A DNA stretch of 64,000 bases from CAKZQX01 sp034436755 (GTDB lineage Bacteria > Chloroflexota > Chloroflexia > Chloroflexales > Chloroflexaceae). The notes below the pieces were generated by a model. It searched no databases. It saw nothing but the letters and a program-made list of their open reading frames with translations, and was not told where the DNA came from. Positions 34,542 through 43,610 of the stretch are shown here, one piece after another. The position numbers and the translations under genes are program-made. The first letter of the stretch is position 1; every line of letters begins with the position of its first letter. The stretch is taken from NCBI GenBank assembly GCA_034436755.1, contig DAOTVB010000015.1, forward strand, positions 1-64,000, in the 5' to 3' direction.

Positions 34542-35204
34542 ATGTCTATCCTGGGTCGTATCCGTGATCTGATCAGCGCGAACGTGAACACCGCATTGGA
34601 CAAAGCCGAAGATCCGGAGAAAATGGCAAACGAGTATCTGCGCCAGCTCAATGACGAGTATTACGAGGCCAAGACGAACGTCGCTGCGGCAATGGCCGAT
34701 GAGACCAAACTGCAGCAGAAGCTGGTACAGCATCAGGCGGAGGTTGATCAGTGGCAGAGTAAGGCTGAAGCGGCACTGCGGGCAGGCAATGAGGAGCTTG
34801 CCAAAGCCGCATTGGGGCGCAAGGGCCAGGCCCAGAAGCTGGCCGAGCAGTACAGATCGCAGTATGAGGCCCAGTCTGACCAGGTTGATCACCTGCAGGA
34901 GGCGCTGGCGGACCTGGAAACCCGCATCGCCGAGACCAAGGCCAAGAAGGAGTTGATTATTGCCAAGAAGAACCGCGCGCAGACGCAGGAGACACTCCAG
35001 CAGACGATGAGCGGTTTTGGTAACTCCAATGTTATGGATAAGCTCGATAACCTCGAAGGCCGCGTTGACGACCGGCTGGCCCAGGCAGACGCCATGACCC
35101 AGCTTGAGGGTGGTTCACTCGAAAACCGCTTCCGCGAGCTGGAGAAGGATGCCGAGGTGGACTCCGAACTGGAGGAGTTGAAGCGCAAGATGGGCATGAG
35201 TTAA
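34542..35204 (+). CDS. pspA: Phage shock protein A / IM30-like membrane remodelling protein
   Basis: 220 aa, nearly all coiled coil. Start MSILGRIRDLISANVNTALDKAEDPEKMANEYLRQL is the PspA/Vipp1 N-terminal amphipathic helix plus the EDP motif. Late SNVMDKLDNLEGRVDDRLAQADA is typical. ESCRT-III-like filaments of this family stabilise stressed membranes. The ATG at 34542 is preceded by AGGAGG. It is monocistronic, with its own promoter and a terminator at 35244. Confidence 0.95.
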   Translation: MSILGRIRDLISANVNTALDKAEDPEKMANEYLRQLNDEYYEAKTNVAAAMADETKLQQKLVQHQAEVDQWQSKAEAALRAGNEELAKAALGRKGQAQKLAEQYRSQYEAQSDQVDHLQEALADLETRIAETKAKKELIIAKKNRAQTQETLQQTMSGFGNSNVMDKLDNLEGRVDDRLAQADAMTQLEGGSLENRFRELEKDAEVDSELEELKRKMGMS

Positions 35205-35243
35205 GCCATCGACGCGGGCATACTGATGTAGCTGATTAATTGC

Positions 35244-35281
35244 GAGGACCGGAACAGATATTACTGCTCCGGTCCTCTTTT
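35244..35281 (+). terminator. Rho-independent terminator of pspA
   Basis: GAGGACCGGA pairs with TCCGGTCCTC, with an inner CAG/CTG and loop ATATTA, followed by TTTTGT. A strong intrinsic terminator 40 bp after the stop. Confidence 0.9.
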
Positions 35282-35441
35282 GTCTGCTCTTTCGCGGTGC
35301 GGGTACTCTGTCGGTAGGTTCGTCCATTCGACATCGTGTCCCACATCAGGGCTTGTAAACGCTGTACCTTCGCCCCGAGCCGGGTGAATCCAACACCCTG
35401 TCGCCGGTAGTGCGCATCTACAACCAGGCTATGCATATGGA

Positions 35442-35930
35442 TTAAAGCAGCGCTGTAAGCCGTTCGAGAAATGCCTGACTCTCCGGCGGCGGACCGGAGC
35501 CCAGGTTATAATGCCCATCTTGCCGCCATTCTGCCAAAACCGTGTACTCCTCCTCCGTAAAAATATTGCGCCCTGACTCCAGTGTGAAACAGCGAACGGA
35601 ATCGCTGCCGGTTGCGGCAATATTTGCCGCTGATGCATCGGTAAAGACCAGCGCAACGAAATAGGCTTCTATTGATGCAATCGGGGGTGGTAATATGATC
35701 AGGGAAATAGTATGCGGGCCATGGTGGTGAATACTACTGTGTAGTACCGCACCGTCAACCTGGTCTGCCGGTGGTTGCTGCTCACCGGCAGACGCCCATA
35801 CCGCCTGGAGGAATGCGTCCCGTTCGGAACTGGTGAGCAATTCCAGCAGGCGATCGGGATGCGTCCACGCCAAAGCGGGCAAAACACGATGGGCAAATGC
35901 ATAATGCTGACCGCGTGGTTTGGCAGGCAT
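35442..35930 (-). CDS. Hypothetical protein
   Basis: 162 aa; I do not recognise the family. A compact, mixed-charge protein (GQHYAFAHRVLPALAWTHPDRLLELL … IHHHGPHTISLIILPPPIASIEAYFVALVF … YTVLAEWRQDGHYNLGSGPPPES). No signal peptide or membrane segment, and no metal or nucleotide motif beyond the His run. The ATG at 35930 with AAAGGAG upstream gives a well-formed start. It stands alone between pspA and a glycosyltransferase on the same strand as the latter. Confidence 0.6.
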   Translation of the reverse strand: MPAKPRGQHYAFAHRVLPALAWTHPDRLLELLTSSERDAFLQAVWASAGEQQPPADQVDGAVLHSSIHHHGPHTISLIILPPPIASIEAYFVALVFTDASAANIAATGSDSVRCFTLESGRNIFTEEEYTVLAEWRQDGHYNLGSGPPPESQAFLERLTALL

Positions 35931-36107
35931 AGACCGGCGCTCCTTTCCGCTCCTACGATGATAACTCTGCGGGATGCAGGTTTCAGGAGAATTATAACAT
36001 CTAACTGGACGGAGGATGGTTGAAGGAATTATCCGGCTGTACCTACTGCGGGCTTGCACAACTTCGTGCTCGGAGGTATCGATTGCGGCAAGCTAAACGC
36101 GCTGCCA

Positions 36108-37094
36108 TCAGCGAGACACATAATAATATCCTCTCAGCCGCCGCACCACCCCCACCGGATACCCCACCATTTTTGCGCAGTCGCCGACCAGCCGGATCAG
36201 CGGCACGAGCGCCAGCGTGTAGAATCGCGCCCCCGGCGTGAGCGTGGCTGTCTGCGGCCAGAGGCGGCGGTAAGGGCCACGCGTGTAGGTCACGCCCCCG
36301 GCCAGCAGCAGTGCCGCGATGGGCAGTCGTGCCGCCGGGAAGCGGGATGCCGTCAGCAGCAGCGCCGCCAGCGTGCCATAAGTGCCATAGCGCGCCAGGT
36401 GGCGCTGCGGCCAGAGCCCCGCCCGGCCGTCGCCGCGCGCATAGAGGAAGTATTGCCGGGCAAAGGCGCAGAACGACCCGCGTGGGCGAAAGTAGACCAG
36501 CGCCTCCGGCACAAACGCCCGCCGGTAGCCTGCCCGCTCCATCGCCAGGTCAAACAGCAGATCCTCGCAGTGGCTGGCCCACTCCGGGAAGCCCCCCACC
36601 GCCGCCCAGGCCGCCTTGCGCACCGCCAGCGATTTGCCAAATGGCAGGAACCCCGCCGGGTCGATCTCGTCGGCGTGGCGGTAGTTGGTCGCCCCCAGCG
36701 CCAGTTCAAACAGCGTGCGCGGCGCGGGCCGGAAGAAGCCGCCCACCAGATCGGCGCGCTCCTCTTCCAGCGGGGCGATAATCTGCGCCAGCCACTCCCG
36801 GTCCAGCAGCAACCCGGCATCGGTGCAGGCGATCAGCGGGCCGGCAGCGGCGGCGATGGCGTTGTTCCGCCCTGACGGGATGTTGTGCCCCCCGGCCACC
36901 AGCCGGATGCGCGGATCACACGCGGCGTACTCCCGGACAATCGCAGCCGTCGCGTCCCGGCTGCCGCAGTCGTTGATCACGATCTCGTCGGGCATCCGGC
37001 GCTGCGCCAGCATCGAGTCGAGCAGGGCGGCGATATTATCGGCCTCGTCCCGCACCGTGCAGACGAGTGAAACGGCCGCTGGTTGATGGCTCAT
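36108..37094 (-). CDS. Family 2 glycosyltransferase with C-terminal membrane segment
   Basis: 328 aa. GT-A fold: SLVCTVRDEADNIAALLDSML, EIVINDCGSRDATAAIV, NAIAAAAGPLIACTDAGLLLD (the DxG/DxD-like site), GFPEWASHCEDLLFDLAMERAGY. Then two hydrophobic segments (TLAALLLTASRF and PIAALLLAGGVTY) that would anchor it. A likely role is glycan or lipid glycosylation at the membrane. AGGAG is 6 nt before ATG 37094. The multi-pass glycosyltransferase gene lies directly upstream, separated by a short tandem repeat. Confidence 0.85.
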   Translation of the reverse strand: MSHQPAAVSLVCTVRDEADNIAALLDSMLAQRRMPDEIVINDCGSRDATAAIVREYAACDPRIRLVAGGHNIPSGRNNAIAAAAGPLIACTDAGLLLDREWLAQIIAPLEEERADLVGGFFRPAPRTLFELALGATNYRHADEIDPAGFLPFGKSLAVRKAAWAAVGGFPEWASHCEDLLFDLAMERAGYRRAFVPEALVYFRPRGSFCAFARQYFLYARGDGRAGLWPQRHLARYGTYGTLAALLLTASRFPAARLPIAALLLAGGVTYTRGPYRRLWPQTATLTPGARFYTLALVPLIRLVGDCAKMVGYPVGVVRRLRGYYYVSR

Positions 37095-37109
37095 TGGGAC
37101 TCCTCTCAA

Positions 37110-37180
37110 GACTGAAGTCGGAAGACGGAGGACGGAAGACGGAGGACGGAAGACGGAAAACGGAAGACGGAGGACGAAGT
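37110..37180. repeat. GGAAGACGGAGGAC short tandem repeat
   Basis: Five or so 7-14-bp units of GGAAGACGGAGGAC type between two minus-strand genes. The sequence is similar to the simple repeats at 33535 and 47915. Confidence 0.6.
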
Positions 37181-37187
37181 CATCCGT

Positions 37188-39518
37188 TCATCCCCTCGCG
37201 TCATCGCCTCTCCGCTGCATCGCGTCATTGCCTCCCCGCTGCATCCGGACCAGGCGGCTGGCAAGCACAACCACCCCCCAGGTTACCAGGGCCATGACAG
37301 GCAGCAGGACCGTCAGCGGATCGGTTCCACCGGGGCGGAAGAGTTGCTGCAGTTGCACCACGATAAAGCTGCGGTCGGCCCAGCCGGGCAGCGCCCAGAG
37401 CGGTAGCGCTTCCAGGCTGAAGTAGAAGGATAACTCCGGCATTTTGCGGATCAGGCCGGGATCATGCGGGATCAGAAAGAGCCGATAGCGGATCGTCAGC
37501 ATGGTCATCCAGCCGATCATCAGCGCGGCGAGCATAACCGGCAACCCCGCCCGCCAACGGCGCAAGCGCGCAAAGAGCAGTGCCAGCCCGAGGGCAAACC
37601 AGGGTGCCAGCAGCGTGATCCGGCGCGGTCCAAATGCGCCCCCCGCGTACCACTGCCAGTGCGAGGCGTTGTAGAGAAAGTAGGCCAGAAATGCCGCCGC
37701 CAGGCTGACCGTTAGCCAGCGGTTGCGCCCCCAGAGCAGCGGCAGCCCCAGCATGCCAAAGAAGAAGGCGGGCGACCAGGGCAAAACGCCGCGCAAATGC
37801 GAGAAGAGAAAATCCATCAATCGCAGGCGGCGCGGTTCGATATAGTCCGTCCCCTGTGGCACCGTTACCCAGGTGCCATACAGCACCTTCCAGGTCAGCA
37901 GTTGCGGGCTGAAGACCAGCAGCAGCAGTCCCGCCGCCAGCGCCCCGCCGGTCACCAGGCGGATCATCTGCTCACGCCTGGCGTGAACCGGCCCGCGCAA
38001 CGCCACCACGAGCAACCGCCCGAAGGTCAGCAGCGGCAAGAGCAGCAGCAGCGCACTGAGCCAGTACATCAGGATCATCGACCCCGACGCCGCGCCCAGC
38101 AGCGCCCAGCGCCCCACCGTCGGGCGCTCCTCCAGCCGCAGCCAGGCCAGCAGGTACAGCGATGTCACCGCCGTTGAGAGCGCATGGGCAAAACTGCCCT
38201 CACGCATGGCATAGTAGAGCAGGTTCGATCCCAGGAAGAGCGTCACCACCGCCAGCAGCGCCACCGGCGGCCCCACCCGGCGACGGCAGATCTGGTAGCA
38301 GACCAGCAGCGTCACCAGCCCGGCCAGTGCGCTGGTAAACATACTCAGCACCACGTAGGGCCGCGCATAGCCATCCGCCTCCCAGGAGACGCCCAGCGCC
38401 TGCCCGCCCCGTACCAGCAGATGCGCCACCCCATAGAGCGGCCCCCAGGCAATCGCCGGTCCCACCGCGAAGGGATTGGCCTGATGCCCGGTGGCCGTAT
38501 CGCGTCGCTTGTTCGGATCGGGACCATGGCGGAAGGGGGCGTCGCGGTATTCGTTGCCAAACTGCAGATCGCCATCCATCGTGAACGAGCGCAGGTAGGC
38601 ATAGTAGCCGGTACCGTCGCTCTGCACCGTGGGCACAAAGGTTGTCACCAGCGCCACCACGAAGATCCCGACCAGCCAGCGCCATGCCCGCCGGTCACTG
38701 TCGGGCCAGAGCGGGCGCGCCCGACGCAACAGCGCCAGCAGCCCCAGCGCCGCAACCATCAGCAGCACTGCCATAACCAGGTGGGCAGCCAGCACCAGCC
38801 GGGCATCCGGCAACGAGCGACCCACCAGCGCCAGCCCGACCAGCGCCCCGAACGGTACCACCCCCGCCAGCCAGAATCGCAGCCGCAGCCCGATCACCCC
38901 CACACCGAGCAGCAGCAATCCCAGCGGCAGGAAGGGCACCGCCCAGAACTCGCGCAGCAGCGCCGGCAGCGGCGGGCCGCGTACCGCCTCAACGGTGACG
39001 TGCGCCAGCGCCACCCCCAGCGAGCGCGGATCACCCGCCACCGCCAGGCGCGACGCCTCCAGCGTGATCGGGATATCGCCTTCGACCAGCGGCTCTGGCG
39101 CGGTTAGCAGGAAGGCATAGCGGCGCGGGGCTTCTGTCATCGGGACTTCGGCCAGGGGCGCGCCGGCCACCGCCAGCGCCACCCGCTGCGGGCCATTGGG
39201 CTGAGGCGGGGCCAGCATCTGCAGGGTCAGGATGATCTGCGCGCCGGGCGTGGGGGCCCAGAGCCGGATCTCGCTGGTGGGCTGCGACCAGCGGTAGGTC
39301 AGGCCACTACCGTTGCCACGCTCTTCTGACGCATAAAAATCCAGCAAATAACCATCATCCAGCGGCCCGCCGACATCCAGTTGCTGCTGGGCACGGGCAT
39401 ACCACTGCCAGCGCGCCCCCAGCAGCAGCGTCAGCAGCAGCAGCAACCCGGTTCCGCCGCGCAGCAGCCCGGCCCACCCGCGTATCCGTCCCAGACGAGA
39501 GAAGTGTATCGCTTGCAT
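37188..39518 (-). CDS. Large multi-pass membrane glycosyltransferase-like protein
   Basis: 776 aa with one N-terminal membrane helix, a ~130-residue extracellular beta domain (SEIRLWAPTPGAQIILTLQML) and about 11-12 further hydrophobic segments. The first loop after the second half begins FVPTVQSDGTGYYAYLRSFTMDGDL, with the acidic pair expected of GT-C (PMT/ArnT-like) enzymes, and GSNLLYYAMREGSFAHALS resembles that class. It would use a polyprenyl-phosphate sugar and glycosylate a protein or lipid at the cell surface. Family membership is not proven. Confidence 0.65.
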   Translation of the reverse strand: MQAIHFSRLGRIRGWAGLLRGGTGLLLLLTLLLGARWQWYARAQQQLDVGGPLDDGYLLDFYASEERGNGSGLTYRWSQPTSEIRLWAPTPGAQIILTLQMLAPPQPNGPQRVALAVAGAPLAEVPMTEAPRRYAFLLTAPEPLVEGDIPITLEASRLAVAGDPRSLGVALAHVTVEAVRGPPLPALLREFWAVPFLPLGLLLLGVGVIGLRLRFWLAGVVPFGALVGLALVGRSLPDARLVLAAHLVMAVLLMVAALGLLALLRRARPLWPDSDRRAWRWLVGIFVVALVTTFVPTVQSDGTGYYAYLRSFTMDGDLQFGNEYRDAPFRHGPDPNKRRDTATGHQANPFAVGPAIAWGPLYGVAHLLVRGGQALGVSWEADGYARPYVVLSMFTSALAGLVTLLVCYQICRRRVGPPVALLAVVTLFLGSNLLYYAMREGSFAHALSTAVTSLYLLAWLRLEERPTVGRWALLGAASGSMILMYWLSALLLLLPLLTFGRLLVVALRGPVHARREQMIRLVTGGALAAGLLLLVFSPQLLTWKVLYGTWVTVPQGTDYIEPRRLRLMDFLFSHLRGVLPWSPAFFFGMLGLPLLWGRNRWLTVSLAAAFLAYFLYNASHWQWYAGGAFGPRRITLLAPWFALGLALLFARLRRWRAGLPVMLAALMIGWMTMLTIRYRLFLIPHDPGLIRKMPELSFYFSLEALPLWALPGWADRSFIVVQLQQLFRPGGTDPLTVLLPVMALVTWGVVVLASRLVRMQRGGNDAMQRRGDDARG

Positions 39519-39925
39519 TACCTGATCTTAAGGTTACAGGGCACAGAATACCGGGTACCGGGCGCGTGCCACAACCGGCGGCGCAGCTACCCGACCAGGA
39601 AACCTCCTGCAACCCCTGCTATCACTCAAAACGCCTGTGATTATAACACCGCCACGCCCCGCATGCTTCCCGCTTCACGCCACACGTTTCACATTTCACA
39701 CCTCATACCAATGTGCCGGCAAGCCAGCAATCACGGGGAATGGGTGCAACGGGCGTAGCGACGACACGTTCCCGTTTATCATCTCTGCGTCCTCTGTGTC
39801 CTCTGTGGCTATAACATCACATCAGTATCATGCCACACATTGCGCTGCCTGCCGCGGTTTGTTATACTCAACACCACTGACCGGCATATGGCGGCCCGAT
39901 CAAGAACACATAGAGGAGTAAGGTT
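39519..39925. other. 407-bp intergenic region with a dispersed repeat
   Basis: Between divergent genes. Holds the second copy of the ~127-bp repeat (39705-39831). The remainder shows no gene. Confidence 0.6.
39705..39831. repeat. Dispersed ~127-bp repeat, copy 2
   Basis: Begins ATACCAATGTGCCGG, contains GTTCCCGTTTATCATCTCTG and CGTCCTCTGTGTCCTCTGTG, and ends TCAGTATCATG. It matches 10947-11073. Ends are weak inverted repeats (ATACCAA / TTGGTAT in copy 1). Confidence 0.7.
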
Positions 39926-40906
39926 ATGCCGAAGCCCCAGGCAAAAAAGAATAAAATTGGTCGCAACGACCCCTGCTGGTGTGGGAGCGGCAGAAAATAC
40001 AAAGACTGTCACGCCCCCGTGGATCAGGCGCAGCGCGCTGAACTGCTCAGGCTGCGTCAGGCCCAGGACACGCTCATCCCCAAGATCATCGAGGCGGCGG
40101 AGAGTGTACCCGAGCGCTTTCCCCGCGCATTTGCGCAGTTCTGGAATGAGGAGTATGGCCCGGAGCAGATGAGCGAACTGGACGATCTGGAAGAGCGCGG
40201 GGCCGAGCGCTTTCTGACCTGGTTCGCCTTCGACTTTGCCCCGGAGGGTGAGCCCACGCTGATCACGCAGTTGATCCAGGCCGCCAACGCCGATGGCTTC
40301 GAGGTTGATGAGTTTGAACAGCGCCTGCTGCCCACCTGGGCACCCGTCCACCTGCGCCCCTACCTGGTCGAGGAAGTGCGCAAGGGCAGCGGCCTGCTGG
40401 TGCGCGATCTGCTGAACGAGCAGCGCTACGAGGTGAGCGATACGGCGGCCGCGAAGCGGATGGAGCAGGGTGAGATTATGGTCGGGCACCTGGTCCCGGT
40501 GGGCGGCAAAGCCATGCTCACCCCCGTCGAGGAGGTTGATCCGCCCTATGGCCGGGAGATCAGCGACAACCCAATCTACTACCTGGCCGGCGCAGCCGCG
40601 CAGATCACCGGCGATACCGCCGAGAAGCTGCTTGAGTTTGTCGGCCTGCACCTGGAAGACCTGCGCCGCAGTCAACCGGAAGCCACCTGGGATGATCTGA
40701 TCGAGCAGCGTAGTTACGTACTGAACCATTTTGTGATGGCCCTGCCCCAGGAGTATGATCCCACCATCGTTGACCGGGTTGTCATGCAGACGCGCGTCGC
40801 CCTCCAGACCACAGGCGCATCACTGGCGGGACTGGTCGGCCGGGGAAGCGCGCCGGAAGTAGCCGAACCCCCCGACCCAACAACCCCCCCCGAGGAAGAG
40901 GAGTAG
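39926..40906 (+). CDS. SEC-C motif zinc-binding protein
   Basis: 326 aa. The N-terminus KIGRNDPCWCGSGRKYKDCH is the SEC-C zinc knuckle (CxC-x8-CH) also found at the end of SecA. The rest is an uncharacterised acidic, mostly helical region (ERFLTWFAFDF, LLPTWAPVHLRPYLVEEV, IYYLAGAAAQIT), with a Pro/Glu-rich tail. SEC-C proteins are often adaptor-like; a link to secretion cannot be claimed. It is convergent with the next genes, with a hairpin at 40922. Confidence 0.8.
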   Translation: MPKPQAKKNKIGRNDPCWCGSGRKYKDCHAPVDQAQRAELLRLRQAQDTLIPKIIEAAESVPERFPRAFAQFWNEEYGPEQMSELDDLEERGAERFLTWFAFDFAPEGEPTLITQLIQAANADGFEVDEFEQRLLPTWAPVHLRPYLVEEVRKGSGLLVRDLLNEQRYEVSDTAAAKRMEQGEIMVGHLVPVGGKAMLTPVEEVDPPYGREISDNPIYYLAGAAAQITGDTAEKLLEFVGLHLEDLRRSQPEATWDDLIEQRSYVLNHFVMALPQEYDPTIVDRVVMQTRVALQTTGASLAGLVGRGSAPEVAEPPDPTTPPEEEE

Positions 40907-40921
40907 GCTCCTCCCGTCCAG

Positions 40922-40957
40922 CGGTAGGGACACGCTTCTGCGTATTCCTACCGTTCT
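40922..40957 (+). terminator. Hairpin after the SEC-C gene
   Basis: CGGTAGG (40922-40928) pairs with CCTACCG (40947-40953), with inner ACGC/GCGT pairs and a short T-rich tail. Could terminate from either side. Confidence 0.4.
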
Positions 40958-41018
40958 GCTGCGAAAACCCGCTCAATCCTGCAGGTCACGCTTCCACCGT
41001 GACGGCAGGAATTCTGCA

Positions 41019-41538
41019 TCATTCATCCGCATACGGCGGCCAGTCGGCGGGGCGTACCGGGCCGGTGGACCAGTTTGCCGGCGGTGGCGTGTGCGGGGTC
41101 CGGGCCACCAGCCGCCCCTCCTGCCAGGCAGCGGCATTGGCCCGCAGCATCTCATCCAGCAACGGCTGCACAAAATCCGCCGGTTCCAGGCCGAAGTAGT
41201 GGCGACCATAGTCCCGAAACCAGGAACAGCGCAGCAGGTAGGGCGCAACTTCCGCAGTGGGCAGCCCATCGAACAGGATCAGGGTATAGGCAAAGATGCG
41301 CTTGCAGGCATGCCAGGCAGCGCGGGGCGGAGCGGCCAGCCACTTCGCGTAGCGGCGGCGCACCAGGTCAATCGAGGCCGGCGGATCAGGCGTGATAAGC
41401 CCATGCCCGGAGCAGGCCAGCGGCCAGATCACTGCCAAACCCACTATCCACCAGTACCGGACGGCTGCCACGCACCAGCACACAATTCGCACTGGGCAAC
41501 TTCCGCCGGAAAAAGACGAGCCAGTCAGGTGTTTTCAT
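41019..41538 (-). pseudogene. MBL-fold hydrolase remnant with internal deletion and frameshift
   Basis: From ATG 41538 one frame gives MKTPDWLVFFRRKLPSANC followed by VLVRGSRPVLVDSGFGSDLAA, a clear metallo-beta-lactamase-fold start, ending at a stop about 60 codons later. Another frame, ending at 41019, gives SGHGLITPDPPASIDLVRRR and the C-terminal part of such hydrolases. The central HxHxDH metal site and about 100-150 residues are missing, and the halves join out of frame. A single deletion explains it. No functional product is expected. Confidence 0.7.
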
Positions 41539-41539
41539 A

Positions 41540-41590
41540 CGTGATCCATGATGAGTGATGAGTGACGAGTGATCCGTGATGAGTGATAGA
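41540..41590. repeat. GTGATGAGTGA simple repeat between pepF and the MBL remnant
   Basis: Imperfect tandem units of GATGAGTGA type, with the following ~30 bp (41605-41635) containing an ACCCCTTCACCCC repeat. Similar short repeats lie beside other genes here. Confidence 0.5.
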
Positions 41591-41623
41591 GTATTTTAGT
41601 TACCCCTTCACCCCTTCACCCCA

Positions 41624-43417
41624 TTACCCCGCCAGTTCATGCGCCCAGTCCACCATGCGGCGCAGTTCGTTGAAGCCCAGTTGCCAGAAGGCCGGATCGT
41701 GCGGATCGACGCCGAGGGCGGCCAGCAGTTCGCCGGGAGCCTGACTGCCCCCCGCCTCCAGCAGCGCCAGGTAGCGTGGCACAAACGCCGCGCCCTGCTC
41801 GCGGTACATCGCGTAGAGCGCCAGCACCAGCAACTCGCCAAAGACATAGCTGTAGCAGTAGAAGGGCGAGTTGATAAAGTGTGGAATGTAGGACCAACCC
41901 AGCTCATAGCCCGGCGTCTGCTCAACCGCATCACCATAGTAGCGCCCGTTCGCCTCGATCCAGCGCTCCCCCAGTTGCTCCGGCGTCAGGCGGCCCTGCG
42001 CGCGCCCGGCAAATGCCGCCTGCTCGAAGCGCGTCAGTACATTCTGGCGGAAGACCGTAGCGAAAATGTCCTCGATCTTGCTGCAGATCAGGGCCGGCTT
42101 CGCCGCCTCATCCTGCTCCTGGTCAAGCAGATGTTCAAACACCAGGATCTCACCAAACACCGAGGCAGTCTCGGCCAGGGGCAGCGTCGGCATAAAGTTA
42201 AACAGGCTCTGCGTACGCGCCAGCCAGAAGTGAATGCCATGCCCCAACTCATGCGCCACCGTCATCACATCGCGGATCTCGTCGGTGTAGTTGCAGAGGA
42301 TGTAGGGATGGTGCGAGGGCGGCAGGCCCATGCAGAACGCGCCGCCACGCTTGCCGGGGCGCACCTCGGCGTCGATCCAGTTCTCATCGAAGAAGCGCGC
42401 GGCAATCTCCTGAAAGCGCATGTCAAACCCGCCCAGCGCCTCCAGGATGATCGTCCGGGCCTCGGCATAGCTCTTGTGAGCCGTCACCTCCCCCAGCGGC
42501 GCATACTGGTCGTAGACCTGCAGGCGGGGCAGACCGAGCAGCCGCGCCTTGAGCGCGAAGTAGCGCTGCGCAATATCATAGTTCTGCTCAACCACATCCA
42601 TCATGGTTGCCACCACCTCGGGCGCGACCTCGTTATCCAGGTTGCGCCGGGCCATCGGATCGGGATAGTGACGCAGGCGGTCGATATTCAGATGATCCTG
42701 CATCAGCGTGTTGTAGACAAAGGCCAACGTCTGCGCCTGCTCCCCCAGCACCGTGTAGAGCGTGGTATGGGCCTGCTGCCGGATGGCCCGGTCGGGATTG
42801 CGCAGCAGGGTCAGGATGGCAGCAAGCGGCAACTGCTCGGTCTGGCCCTCCCGTTCCAGCGGAAAGCTCAACCCGGAGGTCAACTCGGTGAAGAGGCGCT
42901 GCCAGGCGTTCGCGCCGGTAACATCCTTCTCGTTGATGATGCGCTCCTCCGGCTCGCTCAACATGTGCGGCTGGTAGCGCCGTTCGCCCACCAGGTAGTG
43001 GCGGTAGTGCGCCAGGGCCGGGTCATCCAGCAACTTTTGCGCATCGGCATCACTCAACCCCAACCACTCGAGTTTGAAGAAGAGCAACTGGTTCTGAATG
43101 CCGGTCAGCCACTGCTCCATCCGCTGCTGCAGATCGCGATGCTCCGGCTTGCTGGTGTCGGCGGAGAAGAGCAGCATCGCGTAGACCGCCAGCCGGTAGG
43201 CGTTGTCGGTCAGCGCCTCCAGCCGCTCCAGCCCCTCCAGCAGATGCAGCGGCTCCGGCCCACCGGGAATATTGATCGAGCCGCGATAGATATCGGCGAA
43301 GGCGGTGGCCTCCGTCGTCACCTGCTGCATCGTCGCGTCAATAGCCGGGTCGTCATAACCGGCATACAGGTCACTCAGGTTCCAGGTAATCCCGGCGGCG
43401 CTGGTATCAACAGTCAT
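41624..43417 (-). CDS. pepF: Oligoendopeptidase F (M3 family)
   Basis: 597 aa, usual length. Zinc metallopeptidase cleaving short peptides in the cytoplasm. The HExxH motif is in VAHELGHGIHFWLA, with the third ligand in PLAETASVFGEI. The N-terminal helical domain (WNLSDLYAGYDDPAI) and the late ALGVDPHDPAFWQLG are family-typical. The 606-codon frame on the opposite strand is an antisense shadow. Confidence 0.96.
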   Translation of the reverse strand: MTVDTSAAGITWNLSDLYAGYDDPAIDATMQQVTTEATAFADIYRGSINIPGGPEPLHLLEGLERLEALTDNAYRLAVYAMLLFSADTSKPEHRDLQQRMEQWLTGIQNQLLFFKLEWLGLSDADAQKLLDDPALAHYRHYLVGERRYQPHMLSEPEERIINEKDVTGANAWQRLFTELTSGLSFPLEREGQTEQLPLAAILTLLRNPDRAIRQQAHTTLYTVLGEQAQTLAFVYNTLMQDHLNIDRLRHYPDPMARRNLDNEVAPEVVATMMDVVEQNYDIAQRYFALKARLLGLPRLQVYDQYAPLGEVTAHKSYAEARTIILEALGGFDMRFQEIAARFFDENWIDAEVRPGKRGGAFCMGLPPSHHPYILCNYTDEIRDVMTVAHELGHGIHFWLARTQSLFNFMPTLPLAETASVFGEILVFEHLLDQEQDEAAKPALICSKIEDIFATVFRQNVLTRFEQAAFAGRAQGRLTPEQLGERWIEANGRYYGDAVEQTPGYELGWSYIPHFINSPFYCYSYVFGELLVLALYAMYREQGAAFVPRYLALLEAGGSQAPGELLAALGVDPHDPAFWQLGFNELRRMVDWAHELAG

Positions 43418-43440
43418 AGCATAGCCTTTCTAATGTACAT

Positions 43441-43584
43441 AACAGGAGTTACGCGGTGAGCATTTGGACCACGAACACCACGAAATGAGCGAAAACCCGA
43501 AAAATACACCATGCTGCCGCAGGCGAATCGGGCCATTACCGGGCGCAAACGCCCAGTTTGCCAACCAACCGCGTAAGTCCTGTA
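43441..43584. mobile_element. MITE-like palindromic element, copy G
   Basis: AGGAGTTACGCGGTGAG at the left, ACCGCGTAAGTCCTGT at the right. Interior ACCATGCTGCCGCAGGCGAA. It sits between pepF and a Uma2 gene. It has no long central hairpin. Confidence 0.65.
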
Positions 43585-43610
43585 CATAAGTGATGCAGGA
43601 ATGGCCCAAC

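Noticed and set aside
41639..43459. 606-codon open frame antisense to pepF
   Set aside because: pepF is a complete, motif-bearing peptidase; the antisense frame has no family features.
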